From Rhodospirillaceae bacterium (GTDB lineage: Bacteria; Pseudomonadota; Alphaproteobacteria; MPNO01; UBA2964), in contig JABJKO010000013.1 of NCBI GenBank assembly GCA_018660305.1, forward strand, positions 1 to 39,507: a stretch of 39,507 nt of DNA, read 5' to 3'. Under the pieces are notes generated by a model. That model was not told the origin of the DNA and made no database searches. It was given only the letters and a program-made list of their open reading frames with translations. Positions 1 to 8,153 of this stretch are shown piece after piece (positions within the stretch are counted from its first letter, which is position 1; the number at the start of each line of letters is the position of its first letter). Made by a program: the position numbers and the translations under genes.

Positions 1-1367
1 CCATTCCGGAAGATGTGCTGGTATCCATGCGGGAGTCCGGGCTGGCCCATCTGTTGGCGATTTCCGGCTTGCATATCGGACTGGTTGCCGGGTTGCTGTT
101 CTTCTCCGTCCGGCTGTCCCTTGCCCTGTGGGAGCGGGGTGCGTTGCGCTATCCCATCAAGAAATGGGCGGCACTTGCGGCGTTGCTCGGCAGTCTGGGC
201 TATCTCCTGATCTCCGGTTCCACGCTCCCCACACAACGGGCCTTTCTGATGTTGTGTTTTGTGATGCTCGCCGTGCTTATCGATCGGTCGGCGATCTCGA
301 TGAATTTGGTCGCCTGGGCTGCGGCCGTCATTTTATTGATGGCGCCCGAGAGTCTGATGAGCGTCAGCTTTCAGATGTCCTTTGCCGCGGTGACGGCACT
401 GGTCGCAACCTATGAATTCAACCTGGTCAGACGCACCACAGGGGGGCATGCGACCCGGACAAGAAGGATCGGGGCCTATTTCGGCGCGGTGCTCCTGACG
501 ACGCTGGTTGCCGGCTTGGCGACGGCGCCTTTTGCACTCTATCATTTCAATCAAATCGCCCTCTACGGAATGCTGGCCAATTTTCTTGCGGTGCCTCTGA
601 CGGCATTGTGGATCATGCCCTTTGCCATTCTGGGCTTTCTTCTGATGCCTTTGGGGCTGGAGCAGATGGCCCTCATTCCCATGGGATGGGGGATAGATGG
701 GGTTATCGCCATCGCCCAATTCGTTCAGGCATTGCCCGGGTCCGTCGCGGCTTTTCCGCCTATGCCATCCTGGGGGCTGGGGTTTATTGCGGTGGGCGGG
801 CTTTGGATGTGTCTTTGGCTAACCGCCTGGCGCTGGTTCGGTATGATAGGGATCATGGCCGGATTCGCCGCCATCGCCTGGGTTGAAACGCCGGACATTC
901 TGATTTCCGACACCGGAAAGATGGTGGCGGTGAAACAGCGGGACGGGTTGCTGGCTTTTTCTTCTCAGCCGCGGGGATTTGTTGCGGAAACCTGGCTCCG
1001 CCGCGCCGGCATACGGGTGTCTCCCGGCAAAAAGGGGCGAGCCCTGGCGCCGCGCCTGTCCAAAACACAGTGCGACGGGCTGGGATGCATAATCCGCTCA
1101 AAGGGCCACGTCATCGCCCTGGCTCACCACATGGCGGCGTTGCCCGATGATTGTGTCACGGCCAGCCTCGTCGTGAGCCGTATGCCGGTAAAAAAATGGC
1201 GCTGCACCCGACCCCTCGAAATCGTCGACCGATTTTCTGTGTGGCGAAACGGCGCCCATGCCGTGTATTTGTCCGATGGCGGCACCATCAGAACCGAAAC
1301 TGTCGGGAGTAGGGGCGGGAAGCGGCCCTGGAGCCGCTATCCTCGCACCCGAAATAAAAATCAGTAG
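1..1367 (+). CDS. comEC: ComEC/Rec2 family DNA-uptake channel protein (5' end missing)
   Basis: The reading frame is open from the window edge (first full codon at position 3) to the TAG at 1365-1367, so the N-terminus lies outside. The visible part begins inside the competence domain, with the typical [15 protein letters not shown] stretch about 9 residues after the GTG at 15. It continues through many hydrophobic segments (roughly residues 20-280 of the visible part) and ends in a basic, poorly conserved tail. ComEC homologues form the inner-membrane channel that carries single-stranded DNA in during transformation. Many species with no known competence also have the gene. The C-terminal part resembles the degenerate metallo-beta-lactamase-like region of alphaproteobacterial homologues, but I cannot see a full metal-binding motif. 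It converges on lexA and the two stop regions overlap by 7 bp. Confidence 0.88.
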   Translation, partial: IPEDVLVSMRESGLAHLLAISGLHIGLVAGLLFFSVRLSLALWERGALRYPIKKWAALAALLGSLGYLLISGSTLPTQRAFLMLCFVMLAVLIDRSAISMNLVAWAAAVILLMAPESLMSVSFQMSFAAVTALVATYEFNLVRRTTGGHATRTRRIGAYFGAVLLTTLVAGLATAPFALYHFNQIALYGMLANFLAVPLTALWIMPFAILGFLLMPLGLEQMALIPMGWGIDGVIAIAQFVQALPGSVAAFPPMPSWGLGFIAVGGLWMCLWLTAWRWFGMIGIMAGFAAIAWVETPDILISDTGKMVAVKQRDGLLAFSSQPRGFVAETWLRRAGIRVSPGKKGRALAPRLSKTQCDGLGCIIRSKGHVIALAHHMAALPDDCVTASLVVSRMPVKKWRCTRPLEIVDRFSVWRNGAHAVYLSDGGTIRTETVGSRGGKRPWSRYPRTRNKNQ

Positions 1368-2080
1368 TGGCGGATCAGCGCCCGCAGCTTGCCCTGAATG
1401 GCGACCTGATCGGGCCCAAATATTCGGGTTTCATAGGCCGGGTTGGCGGCTTCCAATGCGATGGAATTGTTTTTCCGCCGCAGCCGCTTCAGCGTGACTT
1501 CATTGTCGTCCACCAGGGCCACGACGATGGTCCCGGTCTCGGCGCTGTCGGCATGTTCGACAATGGCGATGTCGCCGTCATGGATGCCCGCGTCGATCAT
1601 CGAGTCGCCCTGCACCTCTAGCGCATAATGCTCGCCGGCCCCGAGAAGGGAGGCGGGAACATCGAAGGTTTCTCCGGAATTGCGCATCGCCTCGATGGGC
1701 AGCCCGGCGGCGATCCGGCCATAGAGCGGCAGATTAATCATGCCGTTGTCGGGGATTTCCGCGTTGTCGTCATCATCCTCATCTTCGTCGTCGCGACCGT
1801 CATAGCCACCCTCGATGACGTTGGGCGAAAAGCCTTTATCGTCGGCCTGTTCCAGCGATCCCATGTTTTCGGGAAAGCGCAATATTTCGAGGGCCCGCGC
1901 GCGGTGGGGCAGCCGCCGGATAAAGCCACGTTCTTCGAGGCCGGTAATAAGCCGATGAATACCCGATTTGGATTTCAGCCCCAGCGCATCCTTCATCTCG
2001 TCGAAGGACGGCGAGACGCCCTTTTTCCTCACGTGGCCCGCGATGTATTTTAGAAGCTCAAGTTGCTTAGGTGTCAGCAT
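1361..2080 (-). CDS. lexA: LexA, SOS-response repressor and self-cleaving protease
   Basis: This is a 239-residue LexA. The N-terminal winged helix-turn-helix spans about residues 1-65 and includes the family stretch [20 protein letters not shown]. The C-terminal S24 peptidase domain has the Ala125-Gly126 cleavage site (in GRIAAGLP), the catalytic Ser160 (in VQGDSM) and Lys198 (in TLKRL). It represses DNA-damage genes until RecA-ssDNA triggers self-cleavage. I chose the ATG at 2080 because the protein then begins MLTPKQ as in relatives; a TTG at 2101 is less likely. The linker carries an unusual acidic run (residues 97-105, nine Asp/Glu). The gene lies 107 bp downstream of moeA and has its own LexA box in the gap, so it is probably autoregulated, with possible read-through from the trp-moa operon. 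Confidence 0.97.
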   Translation of the reverse strand: MLTPKQLELLKYIAGHVRKKGVSPSFDEMKDALGLKSKSGIHRLITGLEERGFIRRLPHRARALEILRFPENMGSLEQADDKGFSPNVIEGGYDGRDDEDEDDDDNAEIPDNGMINLPLYGRIAAGLPIEAMRNSGETFDVPASLLGAGEHYALEVQGDSMIDAGIHDGDIAIVEHADSAETGTIVVALVDDNEVTLKRLRRKNNSIALEAANPAYETRIFGPDQVAIQGKLRALIRHY

Positions 2081-2134
2081 CAGTACCCATTCCCCGGTCA
2101 ATCACTGGACATAGAACAAAACAAAAACATTTAT

Positions 2135-2149
2135 GTTCTATTAAAGTTC
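2135..2149 (-). promoter_or_regulatory. LexA (SOS) box of lexA, alphaproteobacterial type
   Basis: On the plus strand the site reads GTTC, seven bases (tattaaa), GTTC. This exactly matches the direct-repeat GTTC-N7-GTTC box known for alphaproteobacterial LexA, not the palindromic CTGT-N8-ACAG of enterobacteria. It lies 55-69 bp upstream of the lexA ATG. A further inverted half-site (GAAC at 2114-2117) forms the 7-bp inverted repeat ATAGAAC/GTTCTAT (2111-2117 and 2135-2141). Confidence 0.85.
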
Positions 2150-2187
2150 TTATTTCAGGTCAAGAATCACGGAGGGCAGGGAGGGGA

Positions 2188-3405
2188 TCAGATGCTCTGG
2201 CTGCCACCGGCCAGCGGTATGATTGTGACGGCATCACCCTTTGAAGCGGCCGGCGCAAAGGGCGCGCGGATGATCAGGCAATCGGCCCGGGCGAGGCCGG
2301 AAAAGACCGAGCTGTCCTGTTTACTGAAGGCGGTTGCCAGCAGCCTCCCATCATCGGCCGGGGCCAGCGAGGCACGCAGGTAATCCTCGCGCTCGTCATT
2401 TTCCGGCAGGGGGGCTGCCAGCACGGCCCGCCGCTCGGTTATGCCCTGGCCGCCCAGCCCCAACATGGCGTTGAGGGCCGGCCACAGAAAAATGGTGGCG
2501 CAAACCAGGGCGGAGACAGGGTTTCCCGGCAGCCCCATCATCTGCGTACTGTCCATTTGGCCAAACATCAGGGGCTTTCCCGGCCGCATGGCGATCCGCC
2601 AAAAACCCACCTTGAGACCGATATCCCCCAGCACTTTCTGTACCAGATCATGATCCCCCACCGAGGCGCCGCCGGTGGTCACCAGCATATCGGCACCGCG
2701 GGCACCCTCCGCCATGGTCCTGAGAGCGTCTTCGGAATCGGGCGCGATACCGAGATCCACCGGTTCGCCACCACAGGCGATGATGAGGGCGTGCAGCGCC
2801 AGCGCATTGGAGCTGACGATCTGATTGGGACCGATGGGATCACCGGGCATGACGATCTCATCGCCCGTCGCGAGCAGCGCGATACGGGGTTTGCGGCGTA
2901 CTTTCAGCCACGGCACGTTCATGCCGGCGGCGAGGCCCATATCGCGGGCCGTCAATCGGCGCCCGGCGGTCAGAAGCGTATCGCCTTCCGAAAAATCGAG
3001 GCCGGCGGGCCGGATGAAGCGGCCGACCGGTGCATTGCCGTCGGTCACATCCACATGGTTGCCGTCGCGGGTGGTGTTTTCCTGGATGACAATGGTGTCC
3101 GCGCCATGGGGGACCGGGGCGCCCGTGAAAATCCGCACGGCTTCCGCTTGCCCGACCGTTCCGTCGTAGAACTGCCCGGCGGGAACCTCGCCAATGATGG
3201 TCAGGCGGGCGGGTAGTGATGCCACATCGGCGGCGCGGACGGCATAGCCATCCATGGCGGACACCGCTTTCGGCGGTTGCGTCCGTCGGGCAACGACATC
3301 TTCGGCGAGCACACGGCCAAAGGCATCGGCAAGGGCGATCTGCTCGCCCGGCATGAGCGGCATGGCGGCTGTAATCTGTGCCCGGGCTTCCTCGACCGAG
3401 ATCAT
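2188..3405 (-). CDS. moeA: MoeA, molybdopterin molybdenumtransferase
   Basis: This 405-residue protein matches the usual length of MoeA, the enzyme that inserts molybdate into adenylylated molybdopterin, the last step of molybdenum cofactor synthesis in the cytoplasm. Family signatures visible are PPKAVSAMDGYAVRA near residue 45, the phosphate/nucleotide-binding TTGGASVGDHD in the MogA-like domain, and the MRPGKPLMFG and GLPGNPVSALV motifs. The ATG at 3405 is chosen over an upstream frame start because a perfect GGAGG sits 7 nt before it and MISVEEA is the family-like beginning. It follows moaC with a 2-bp gap, so the two are co-transcribed and functionally linked. Confidence 0.96.
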   Translation of the reverse strand: MISVEEARAQITAAMPLMPGEQIALADAFGRVLAEDVVARRTQPPKAVSAMDGYAVRAADVASLPARLTIIGEVPAGQFYDGTVGQAEAVRIFTGAPVPHGADTIVIQENTTRDGNHVDVTDGNAPVGRFIRPAGLDFSEGDTLLTAGRRLTARDMGLAAGMNVPWLKVRRKPRIALLATGDEIVMPGDPIGPNQIVSSNALALHALIIACGGEPVDLGIAPDSEDALRTMAEGARGADMLVTTGGASVGDHDLVQKVLGDIGLKVGFWRIAMRPGKPLMFGQMDSTQMMGLPGNPVSALVCATIFLWPALNAMLGLGGQGITERRAVLAAPLPENDEREDYLRASLAPADDGRLLATAFSKQDSSVFSGLARADCLIIRAPFAPAASKGDAVTIIPLAGGSQSI

Positions 3406-3407
3406 GG

Positions 3408-3896
3408 CTACGCCTCCGTTGCGCGAAAGGAGCCCGAACGGCCCCCTGATTTTTCGAGCAGGCGAATATCGGTAAGGCGCATGGTCCGGTCGACCGCCTT
3501 GCACATGTCGTAGATTGTCAGCGCGGCGACCGAAACGGCGGTCAACGCCTCCATCTCCACACCGGTTCGGCCCTTGACCCGGCAGGTGGCCCGGATATCG
3601 ATGGCCACCCGGTCCGTATCGATCGTGAGGTCCACATGGATCGAGTTGAGGGCGAGGGGATGGCAGAGCGGGATGAGTTCGGGCGTCTTCTTGGCGCCCA
3701 TGATCCCGGCCAGACGGGCCACCGACAGGACATCGCCTTTCTTCACGCCGCCTTCTTCGATCAGGCGCAGGGTCTCAAGTTCCATCAGGACCGTACCGCA
3801 GGCGGTGGCTACCCGGTCGGTAACGTCCTTTTCCGAGACATCGACCATGACCGCCTTACCGTCGGCATCGATATGGCTGAGCTTTGGTTTGCTCAT
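3408..3896 (-). CDS. moaC: MoaC, cyclic pyranopterin monophosphate synthase
   Basis: The protein is 162 residues, the normal MoaC length. With MoaA it converts GTP to cyclic pyranopterin monophosphate, the first step of molybdenum cofactor synthesis. It shows the substrate-loop motifs PLCHPLAL and [20 protein letters not shown], and KAVDR. The start is the ATG at 3896 ([10 protein letters not shown]). This ATG overlaps the trpC stop as ATGA, so moaC is translationally coupled to trpC. The longer open frame upstream reads through trpC in another frame and has no family similarity. Confidence 0.97.
   Translation of the reverse strand: MSKPKLSHIDADGKAVMVDVSEKDVTDRVATACGTVLMELETLRLIEEGGVKKGDVLSVARLAGIMGAKKTPELIPLCHPLALNSIHVDLTIDTDRVAIDIRATCRVKGRTGVEMEALTAVSVAALTIYDMCKAVDRTMRLTDIRLLEKSGGRSGSFRATEA
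3413..3417 (-). promoter_or_regulatory. Ribosome binding site of moeA (GGAGG)
   Basis: The minus strand reads GGAGG here, 7 nt before the ATG at 3405. It is a full match to the anti-Shine-Dalgarno sequence and fixes the moeA start. It lies inside the last codons of moaC, which suggests translational coupling. Confidence 0.75.
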
Positions 3897-4717
3897 GGCT
3901 GTGTCTCCAAAGCCTGTTGCGCCGCCACCGGGTTGGCCAGCATATGGCGCACCGCCTGTTCCACATCGTCCTGCCGCATCAGCGCCTCTCCGATCAGAAA
4001 ACAGCGGGCGCCGGCGCGGGCCATCTCCGCCAGATCTTCCGGTGTATTCAACCCGCTTTCGCACACCAGGATACGGTCGGCAGGGATTTTTCCGGCCAGC
4101 TTTACGGTGGTTGAGATATCGGTCTTCAGGGTTTTCAAATTCCGGTTATTTATTCCGATCAGCGGAGATTTCAGCCGAAGCGCCCGCTCCAGTTCAGCGT
4201 CATCATGAACTTCGATCAGCACATCCATGCCATGGCCCCGGGCCACGGCCTCGAGTTCCGCCGCCATCTGGTCATCGAGGGCGGCCATGATCAACAAGAT
4301 ACAATCTGCCCCCAGAGCGCGCGACTCGATAATCTGGTAAGGGTCGAGCATGAAATCCTTGCGCAGCACCGGCAGATTCACAACCGCGCGGGCCGCCATA
4401 AGATGATCGTCGGACCCTTGAAAATACGGGGCATCGGTCAATACGGAAAGACAGGTGGCGCCGCCGGCCTGATAGGCCCGGGCGAGCATTGCCGGATCGA
4501 AATCGTTGCGGATCAGCCCCTTGCTTGGGGACGCCCGTTTGATTTCCGAGACCAGCCCGTAACCGGTACTCGAAGCTTTGATGAGGGCGTCGGCGAAACC
4601 CCGAGTCGGCGTGGCGCGCTCCGCCGCGCCCACCAGTTCGCTGAGCGGGCGGCGTGACTTTCGTTGTTTGATGTGGGCGCGTTTATCGGCGCAGATTTTT
4701 TCGAGGGCGTTGGTCAT
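3893..4717 (-). CDS. trpC: TrpC, indole-3-glycerol-phosphate synthase
   Basis: This 274-residue (beta/alpha)8 enzyme converts CdRP to indole-3-glycerol phosphate in tryptophan synthesis. Active-site motifs are visible in order: [11 protein letters not shown] (Glu58, Lys60), VLRKDF, LIEVHDD, GINNRNL and CESGL. It is a stand-alone TrpC with no fused TrpF. The ATG at 4717 gives the standard beginning MTNALEKI; an in-frame GTG at 4741 that would overlap the trpD stop is possible. It sits 13 bp after trpD and overlaps moaC by 4 bp. Confidence 0.97.
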   Translation of the reverse strand: MTNALEKICADKRAHIKQRKSRRPLSELVGAAERATPTRGFADALIKASSTGYGLVSEIKRASPSKGLIRNDFDPAMLARAYQAGGATCLSVLTDAPYFQGSDDHLMAARAVVNLPVLRKDFMLDPYQIIESRALGADCILLIMAALDDQMAAELEAVARGHGMDVLIEVHDDAELERALRLKSPLIGINNRNLKTLKTDISTTVKLAGKIPADRILVCESGLNTPEDLAEMARAGARCFLIGEALMRQDDVEQAVRHMLANPVAAQQALETQP

Positions 4718-4730
4718 GATTACTCGATCA

Positions 4731-5759
4731 TCACCCGCCACTGGTGATCCGGGCCATGGTCTCGAGGGCCCGCAGGGCTTTGCCGCTGTCGATGGCTTCG
4801 GATGCGATGGCGGCGCCTTCCTTCAGATCCGACGCCTTGTCGGCAACGATCAGCGCCCCGGCCGCGGTAAAGACCACGATGTCGCGGTAAGCGCCCGGCG
4901 TCCCCGACAGCATGTCCCTCATGGCCGCCGCATTGTGGGCGCCGTCACCGCCCAAAAGATCTTCCGGTTTCGCGCGGGGCAGCCCGGCGTCTTCCGGGGT
5001 CACCTCGAACGTGGTCACCTTTCCGTTTTCCAGGGCCGCAACCGATGACGGGCCGGTCGTGGTCAGTTCATCAAGGCCGTCGGAGCCGTGCACCACCCAG
5101 GCTTTTTCGGCACCGAGATTGCCGAGAACATGGGCCATGGGCTCCACCCATTGGCCCGAGAATACGCCGACCAGCAAGCGGTTTACGCCCGCCGGATTGG
5201 ACAGCGGACCCAGAATGTTAAAGACGGTCCGGGTCGCCAGCTCGACGCGTGGGCCGGCCACGTGCCGGGTTGCGCTGTGATGGCGCGGCGCCATCATAAA
5301 CCCGATACCAGCCTCACGGATCGAGCGCTCGATGAGCGCCATGTCACAGTCGATGTTGACGCCAAGGGCCGTCAATACGTCCGCTGCCCCGGCCTGTGAC
5401 GAAAGGGCCCGGTTGCCGTGCTTGGCGATGGGGATGCCGCAACCGGCGACCACGATGGCCGCGCCGGTCGAAATGTTGAGCGTGCCACTGCCGTCTCCGC
5501 CGGTGCCCACCACATCCATCGCGTTGTCGGGGGCGCTGATGGTGGTCGCTTTGGATCGCATGATACGCGCGGCGGCGGTGATCTCATCCACCGTTTCGCC
5601 CCGGACACGAAGCGCCATGAGAAAGGCGCCGATCTGTGCCGGGGTTGCATCGCCGGACATGATGATATCGAACGCCTGTTCGGCTTCCGGTTCACTGAGG
5701 CTTTTGCCCTCCGCGACGATAGCGATCAGATTTTTTATATTATCAGCGCTACCGTTCAT
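4731..5759 (-). CDS. trpD: TrpD, anthranilate phosphoribosyltransferase
   Basis: TrpD transfers the phosphoribosyl group of PRPP to anthranilate, the second committed step to tryptophan. The 342-residue product has the glycine-rich PRPP loop [18 protein letters not shown] at about residues 83-100, [15 protein letters not shown] (anthranilate/phosphate site), and [14 protein letters not shown]. The ATG at 5759 is used because it overlaps the trpG stop as ATGA and is preceded by GAGAAG. A second ATG at 5774 would add five residues and overlap trpG further. TrpD is separate here, not fused to TrpG as in enterobacteria. Confidence 0.97.
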   Translation of the reverse strand: MNGSADNIKNLIAIVAEGKSLSEPEAEQAFDIIMSGDATPAQIGAFLMALRVRGETVDEITAAARIMRSKATTISAPDNAMDVVGTGGDGSGTLNISTGAAIVVAGCGIPIAKHGNRALSSQAGAADVLTALGVNIDCDMALIERSIREAGIGFMMAPRHHSATRHVAGPRVELATRTVFNILGPLSNPAGVNRLLVGVFSGQWVEPMAHVLGNLGAEKAWVVHGSDGLDELTTTGPSSVAALENGKVTTFEVTPEDAGLPRAKPEDLLGGDGAHNAAAMRDMLSGTPGAYRDIVVFTAAGALIVADKASDLKEGAAIASEAIDSGKALRALETMARITSGG

Positions 5760-6343
5760 GCCGCTTCTCTCCATTCGCGCGTGAGATCCAGGAAATTTTC
5801 CAGCAACCGGTGACCGTGTTCCGTATCGATGCTTTCCGGATGAAATTGGACGCCGTGAACCGGCAGGGATTTGTGGGCGATGCCCATGATGACGCCATCA
5901 TCGGTTTGCGCGGTGATCTCTAGCGCCTCCGGCACCGATGCGGGATCGACCACCAGGGAATGATAGCGTATGGCGGCATAGGGATTTGGCAGGCCGCGAA
6001 ACAAGCCTTTGCCATTGTGGTGCATCTGGCTCGGTTTGCCATGCATGGGCTTGTCCGCCCGCACAATCCTGGCCCCCAGAGCCTGGGCAATGGATTGGTG
6101 TCCCAGACAAACCCCGAGAATAGGAATGGTGTCTTTGGCGCGCTCTACCAGATCAAGACAGATGCCGGCCTTGTCCGGATCGCAGGGGCCGGGAGACAGG
6201 ACAATGCCGTCGGGGTTCAGGGCAACCGCCTGTTCGGCCGTCAACGCGTCATTGCGGCGGACGTCGGCATCGGCGCCAAGCTCGCCCAGGAAATGGACGA
6301 GGTTGTAGGTAAAGCTGTCGTAATTATCGATTATGAGCAACAT
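5756..6343 (-). CDS. trpG: TrpG, anthranilate synthase glutamine amidotransferase subunit
   Basis: This 195-residue class I amidotransferase supplies ammonia to TrpE. The triad is visible: the nucleophile Cys in [14 protein letters not shown] and His and Glu in GVQFHPESI. The oxyanion region [12 protein letters not shown] is also present. [14 protein letters not shown] is the normal N-terminus, so the ATG at 6343 is preferred. An ATG at 6361 would add six residues; it sits directly after a GAGAGGG, too close for a good ribosome site. It is the first gene of the trpG-trpD-trpC-moaC-moeA operon. Its partner trpE lies about 2 kb away in another operon. Confidence 0.95.
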   Translation of the reverse strand: MLLIIDNYDSFTYNLVHFLGELGADADVRRNDALTAEQAVALNPDGIVLSPGPCDPDKAGICLDLVERAKDTIPILGVCLGHQSIAQALGARIVRADKPMHGKPSQMHHNGKGLFRGLPNPYAAIRYHSLVVDPASVPEALEITAQTDDGVIMGIAHKSLPVHGVQFHPESIDTEHGHRLLENFLDLTREWREAA

Positions 6344-6431
6344 ATCAAAGACTTGGCACATCCCTCTCAGACGGTCTCTGACCTTATAACAGGTCTCCCC
6401 TGAGCGTGAAAGCGATGCGGTTTTAACGGGT

Positions 6432-6443
6432 TATGGCGCCATA
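6432..6443. repeat. 12-bp perfect palindrome in the trpG/deacetylase divergent spacer
   Basis: The sequence TATGGCGCCATA is fully self-complementary. Its location about 90 bp upstream of trpG and 210 bp upstream of the deacetylase gene would suit a dimeric regulator, but no family consensus I know matches it. Only the symmetry is directly supported. Confidence 0.4.
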
Positions 6444-6646
6444 CGGGGGTGTCATTGCGATCCCGGGACGCCAAATTTGATTTGACGCTCAATCTGCTCG
6501 ACAGAACGGCTTTCCCGTGCGTAGTTTTGTCGCGAGAGTGAGTCCGGTGTTCATCAAATTATCCGATTTATGACCCCAGAAACCTGCCCCCTGCATCCGG
6601 TTGTCCGTGACGACGCGCCCGGTGCCTGCGCCGGTGGCAGGTCGCG

Positions 6647-6651
6647 AAGGA
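6647..6651 (+). promoter_or_regulatory. Ribosome binding site for the TTG start at 6656
   Basis: AAGGA lies 4 nt before a TTG codon that begins the deacetylase reading frame. There is no in-frame ATG nearby that would keep the membrane anchor, so this site decides the start. Confidence 0.6.
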
Positions 6652-6655
6652 ACCG

Positions 6656-7666
6656 TTGAAGAACGCCCTCACTCAGTTTCTGGCCGATTGGGGACGGGAA
6701 CTCTCCCTCGTCGCCGCCGGTGGCGCGTTGGGACTTCTGGTTGTTTATGTGGCGTGGGAAGGGCCTGAACCGGAATCGGTACCACCACAAGCGGGTCGGC
6801 TCCCGGCCATTGAGCAATCGGCCAGACCGCAGACGAGCAAACTTCCCATTGCACCTGCGCCGCTACCGGCAACAGGGACGCCATCACCGCCCATGGCGGA
6901 ACCGGATGGTGAGACCGTGGGGTCATCGGCGGCCAAAATCCCGCCGGCCTGGAAACGATTTGCGGTAACTCACAGCCCGGTTGTGGGGCGTCATATGATC
7001 GCGGTGATCATCGATGATATGGGGCTCGACCAGGGCCGCACGGCGCGGGCAATGGCGCTGAGCGGGCCCTTGACCCTGTCCTTTCTGACTTACGCGCGAA
7101 ACTTGAGAGCGCAGACCGCGGTGGCGCGTTCGGGCGGACACGAACTCATGATCCATCTGCCCATGGAACCGGAAAATTCCGACGCCTATGCCGGACCGAA
7201 GGTGATCAAGCGGGATCTGTCCGACGACGAAATCAGACGCCGTCTCAAGTGGGCTTTCAGTCGGTTCGAAGGCTATGTCGGAATCAATAACCACATGGGT
7301 AGCCGCTACACGGCCCATACGCCCGGCATGACTCTGGTGCTGCAGGAGATCAAGCGGCGGGGGCTTCTGTTCATTGATTCACGGACCAGCGGTAAATCCG
7401 TTGCCGCCGCCGTGGCCCGGGATTTGGCTGTTCCTTTTGCCCAGCGTCATATTTTTCTGGATGACGATCCGGCGGCGGACAACATCGCGAAGCAATTGAA
7501 GGCGCTGGAAAAGGTCGCACAAAATCAGGGATTTTCCATTGCCATCGGGCATCCTTATGACACCACAATATCGGCGCTTAAAAAATGGCTGCCGACCCTA
7601 TCCCCGCGCGGATTTATTCTGGTGCCGGTCAGTGCCATCGTCCGCCATAGGCTAGAGGCAGGCTGA
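6656..7666 (+). CDS. Divergent polysaccharide deacetylase family protein (YibQ-like)
   Basis: The 336-residue product has one N-terminal membrane segment (about residues 15-34), a proline-rich linker to about residue 105, then a divergent polysaccharide deacetylase domain (DUF610/YibQ family). Characteristic pieces are IAVIIDDMGLDQ at the domain start, ELMIHLPMEP, GINNHMGSRYTAH, FIDSRTSGKS and AIGHPYDTT near the end. The fold is NodB-like; whether members deacetylate a glycan is not settled, so the substrate is unknown. The domain should face the periplasm. Translation starts at TTG with AAGGA upstream. In many alphaproteobacteria this gene lies beside ctpA; here it is followed after 1 bp by an acetyltransferase gene. 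Confidence 0.88.
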   Translation: MKNALTQFLADWGRELSLVAAGGALGLLVVYVAWEGPEPESVPPQAGRLPAIEQSARPQTSKLPIAPAPLPATGTPSPPMAEPDGETVGSSAAKIPPAWKRFAVTHSPVVGRHMIAVIIDDMGLDQGRTARAMALSGPLTLSFLTYARNLRAQTAVARSGGHELMIHLPMEPENSDAYAGPKVIKRDLSDDEIRRRLKWAFSRFEGYVGINNHMGSRYTAHTPGMTLVLQEIKRRGLLFIDSRTSGKSVAAAVARDLAVPFAQRHIFLDDDPAADNIAKQLKALEKVAQNQGFSIAIGHPYDTTISALKKWLPTLSPRGFILVPVSAIVRHRLEAG

Positions 7667-7667
7667 T

Positions 7668-8153
7668 ATGATACGGGACTGTCTGGCCGCTGATTTCGAC
7701 GCCATGCTGGACGTTATCAATGATGGCGCCCAGGCCTATAAGGGGATCATTCCCGCGGATCGTTGGCACGAACCCTACATGCCCGCCGAGGAATTAAGTG
7801 CCGAAGTAACGGCCGGTGTCGCCTTTCGCGGCTGGTTCGACGGGGAGACAAATCTTGCGGGTGTCATGGGGCAGCAACCGGTGCAGGACGTTCTCCTTAT
7901 CCGCCATGCCTATGTGAAAACCCAGCATCGGCGGTCGGGTATTGGGTCGGCCCTGATCGAGGATCTGCTCCATCACGCCGACCGGCCCGTTTTGATCGGT
8001 ACATGGGCGGCGGCCCATTGGGCCGTGGCCTTTTATCAGAAGCACGATTTCGAGCTGGTGTCTGAGAGCGAGAAGAACCGTTTATTGAGCCTCTACTGGA
8101 CCATACCGGAGCGTCAGATCCATACGTCCGTGGTTCTGCGCTACCGGGGTTGA
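7668..8153 (+). CDS. GNAT family N-acetyltransferase
   Basis: The 161-residue protein has a single GNAT fold. The acetyl-CoA pyrophosphate loop is visible as TQHRRSGIGSALIEDLL (R-R-x-G-x-G), followed by the strand WAVAFYQKHDFELV typical of motif B. The substrate cannot be read from sequence. The gene begins 1 bp after the deacetylase stop (TGATATG), so the two are co-translated. Its 3' end overlaps the convergent trpE 3' end by 13 bp, leaving no room for a dedicated terminator. Confidence 0.88.
   Translation: MIRDCLAADFDAMLDVINDGAQAYKGIIPADRWHEPYMPAEELSAEVTAGVAFRGWFDGETNLAGVMGQQPVQDVLLIRHAYVKTQHRRSGIGSALIEDLLHHADRPVLIGTWAAAHWAVAFYQKHDFELVSESEKNRLLSLYWTIPERQIHTSVVLRYRG

Larger units (their letters stand above)
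6344..6655. other. Divergent intergenic spacer between trpG and the polysaccharide deacetylase gene
   Basis: These 312 bp hold no credible open frame. The outward promoters of the trp operon (minus) and the deacetylase gene (plus) should lie here. I see a perfect 12-bp palindrome at 6432-6443 and a possible minus-strand promoter with TATAAG about 40 nt before trpG and TTTCAC 17 bp upstream of it, which is weak. I found no tryptophan-rich leader peptide or attenuator-like tandem stems before trpG. Confidence 0.6.
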
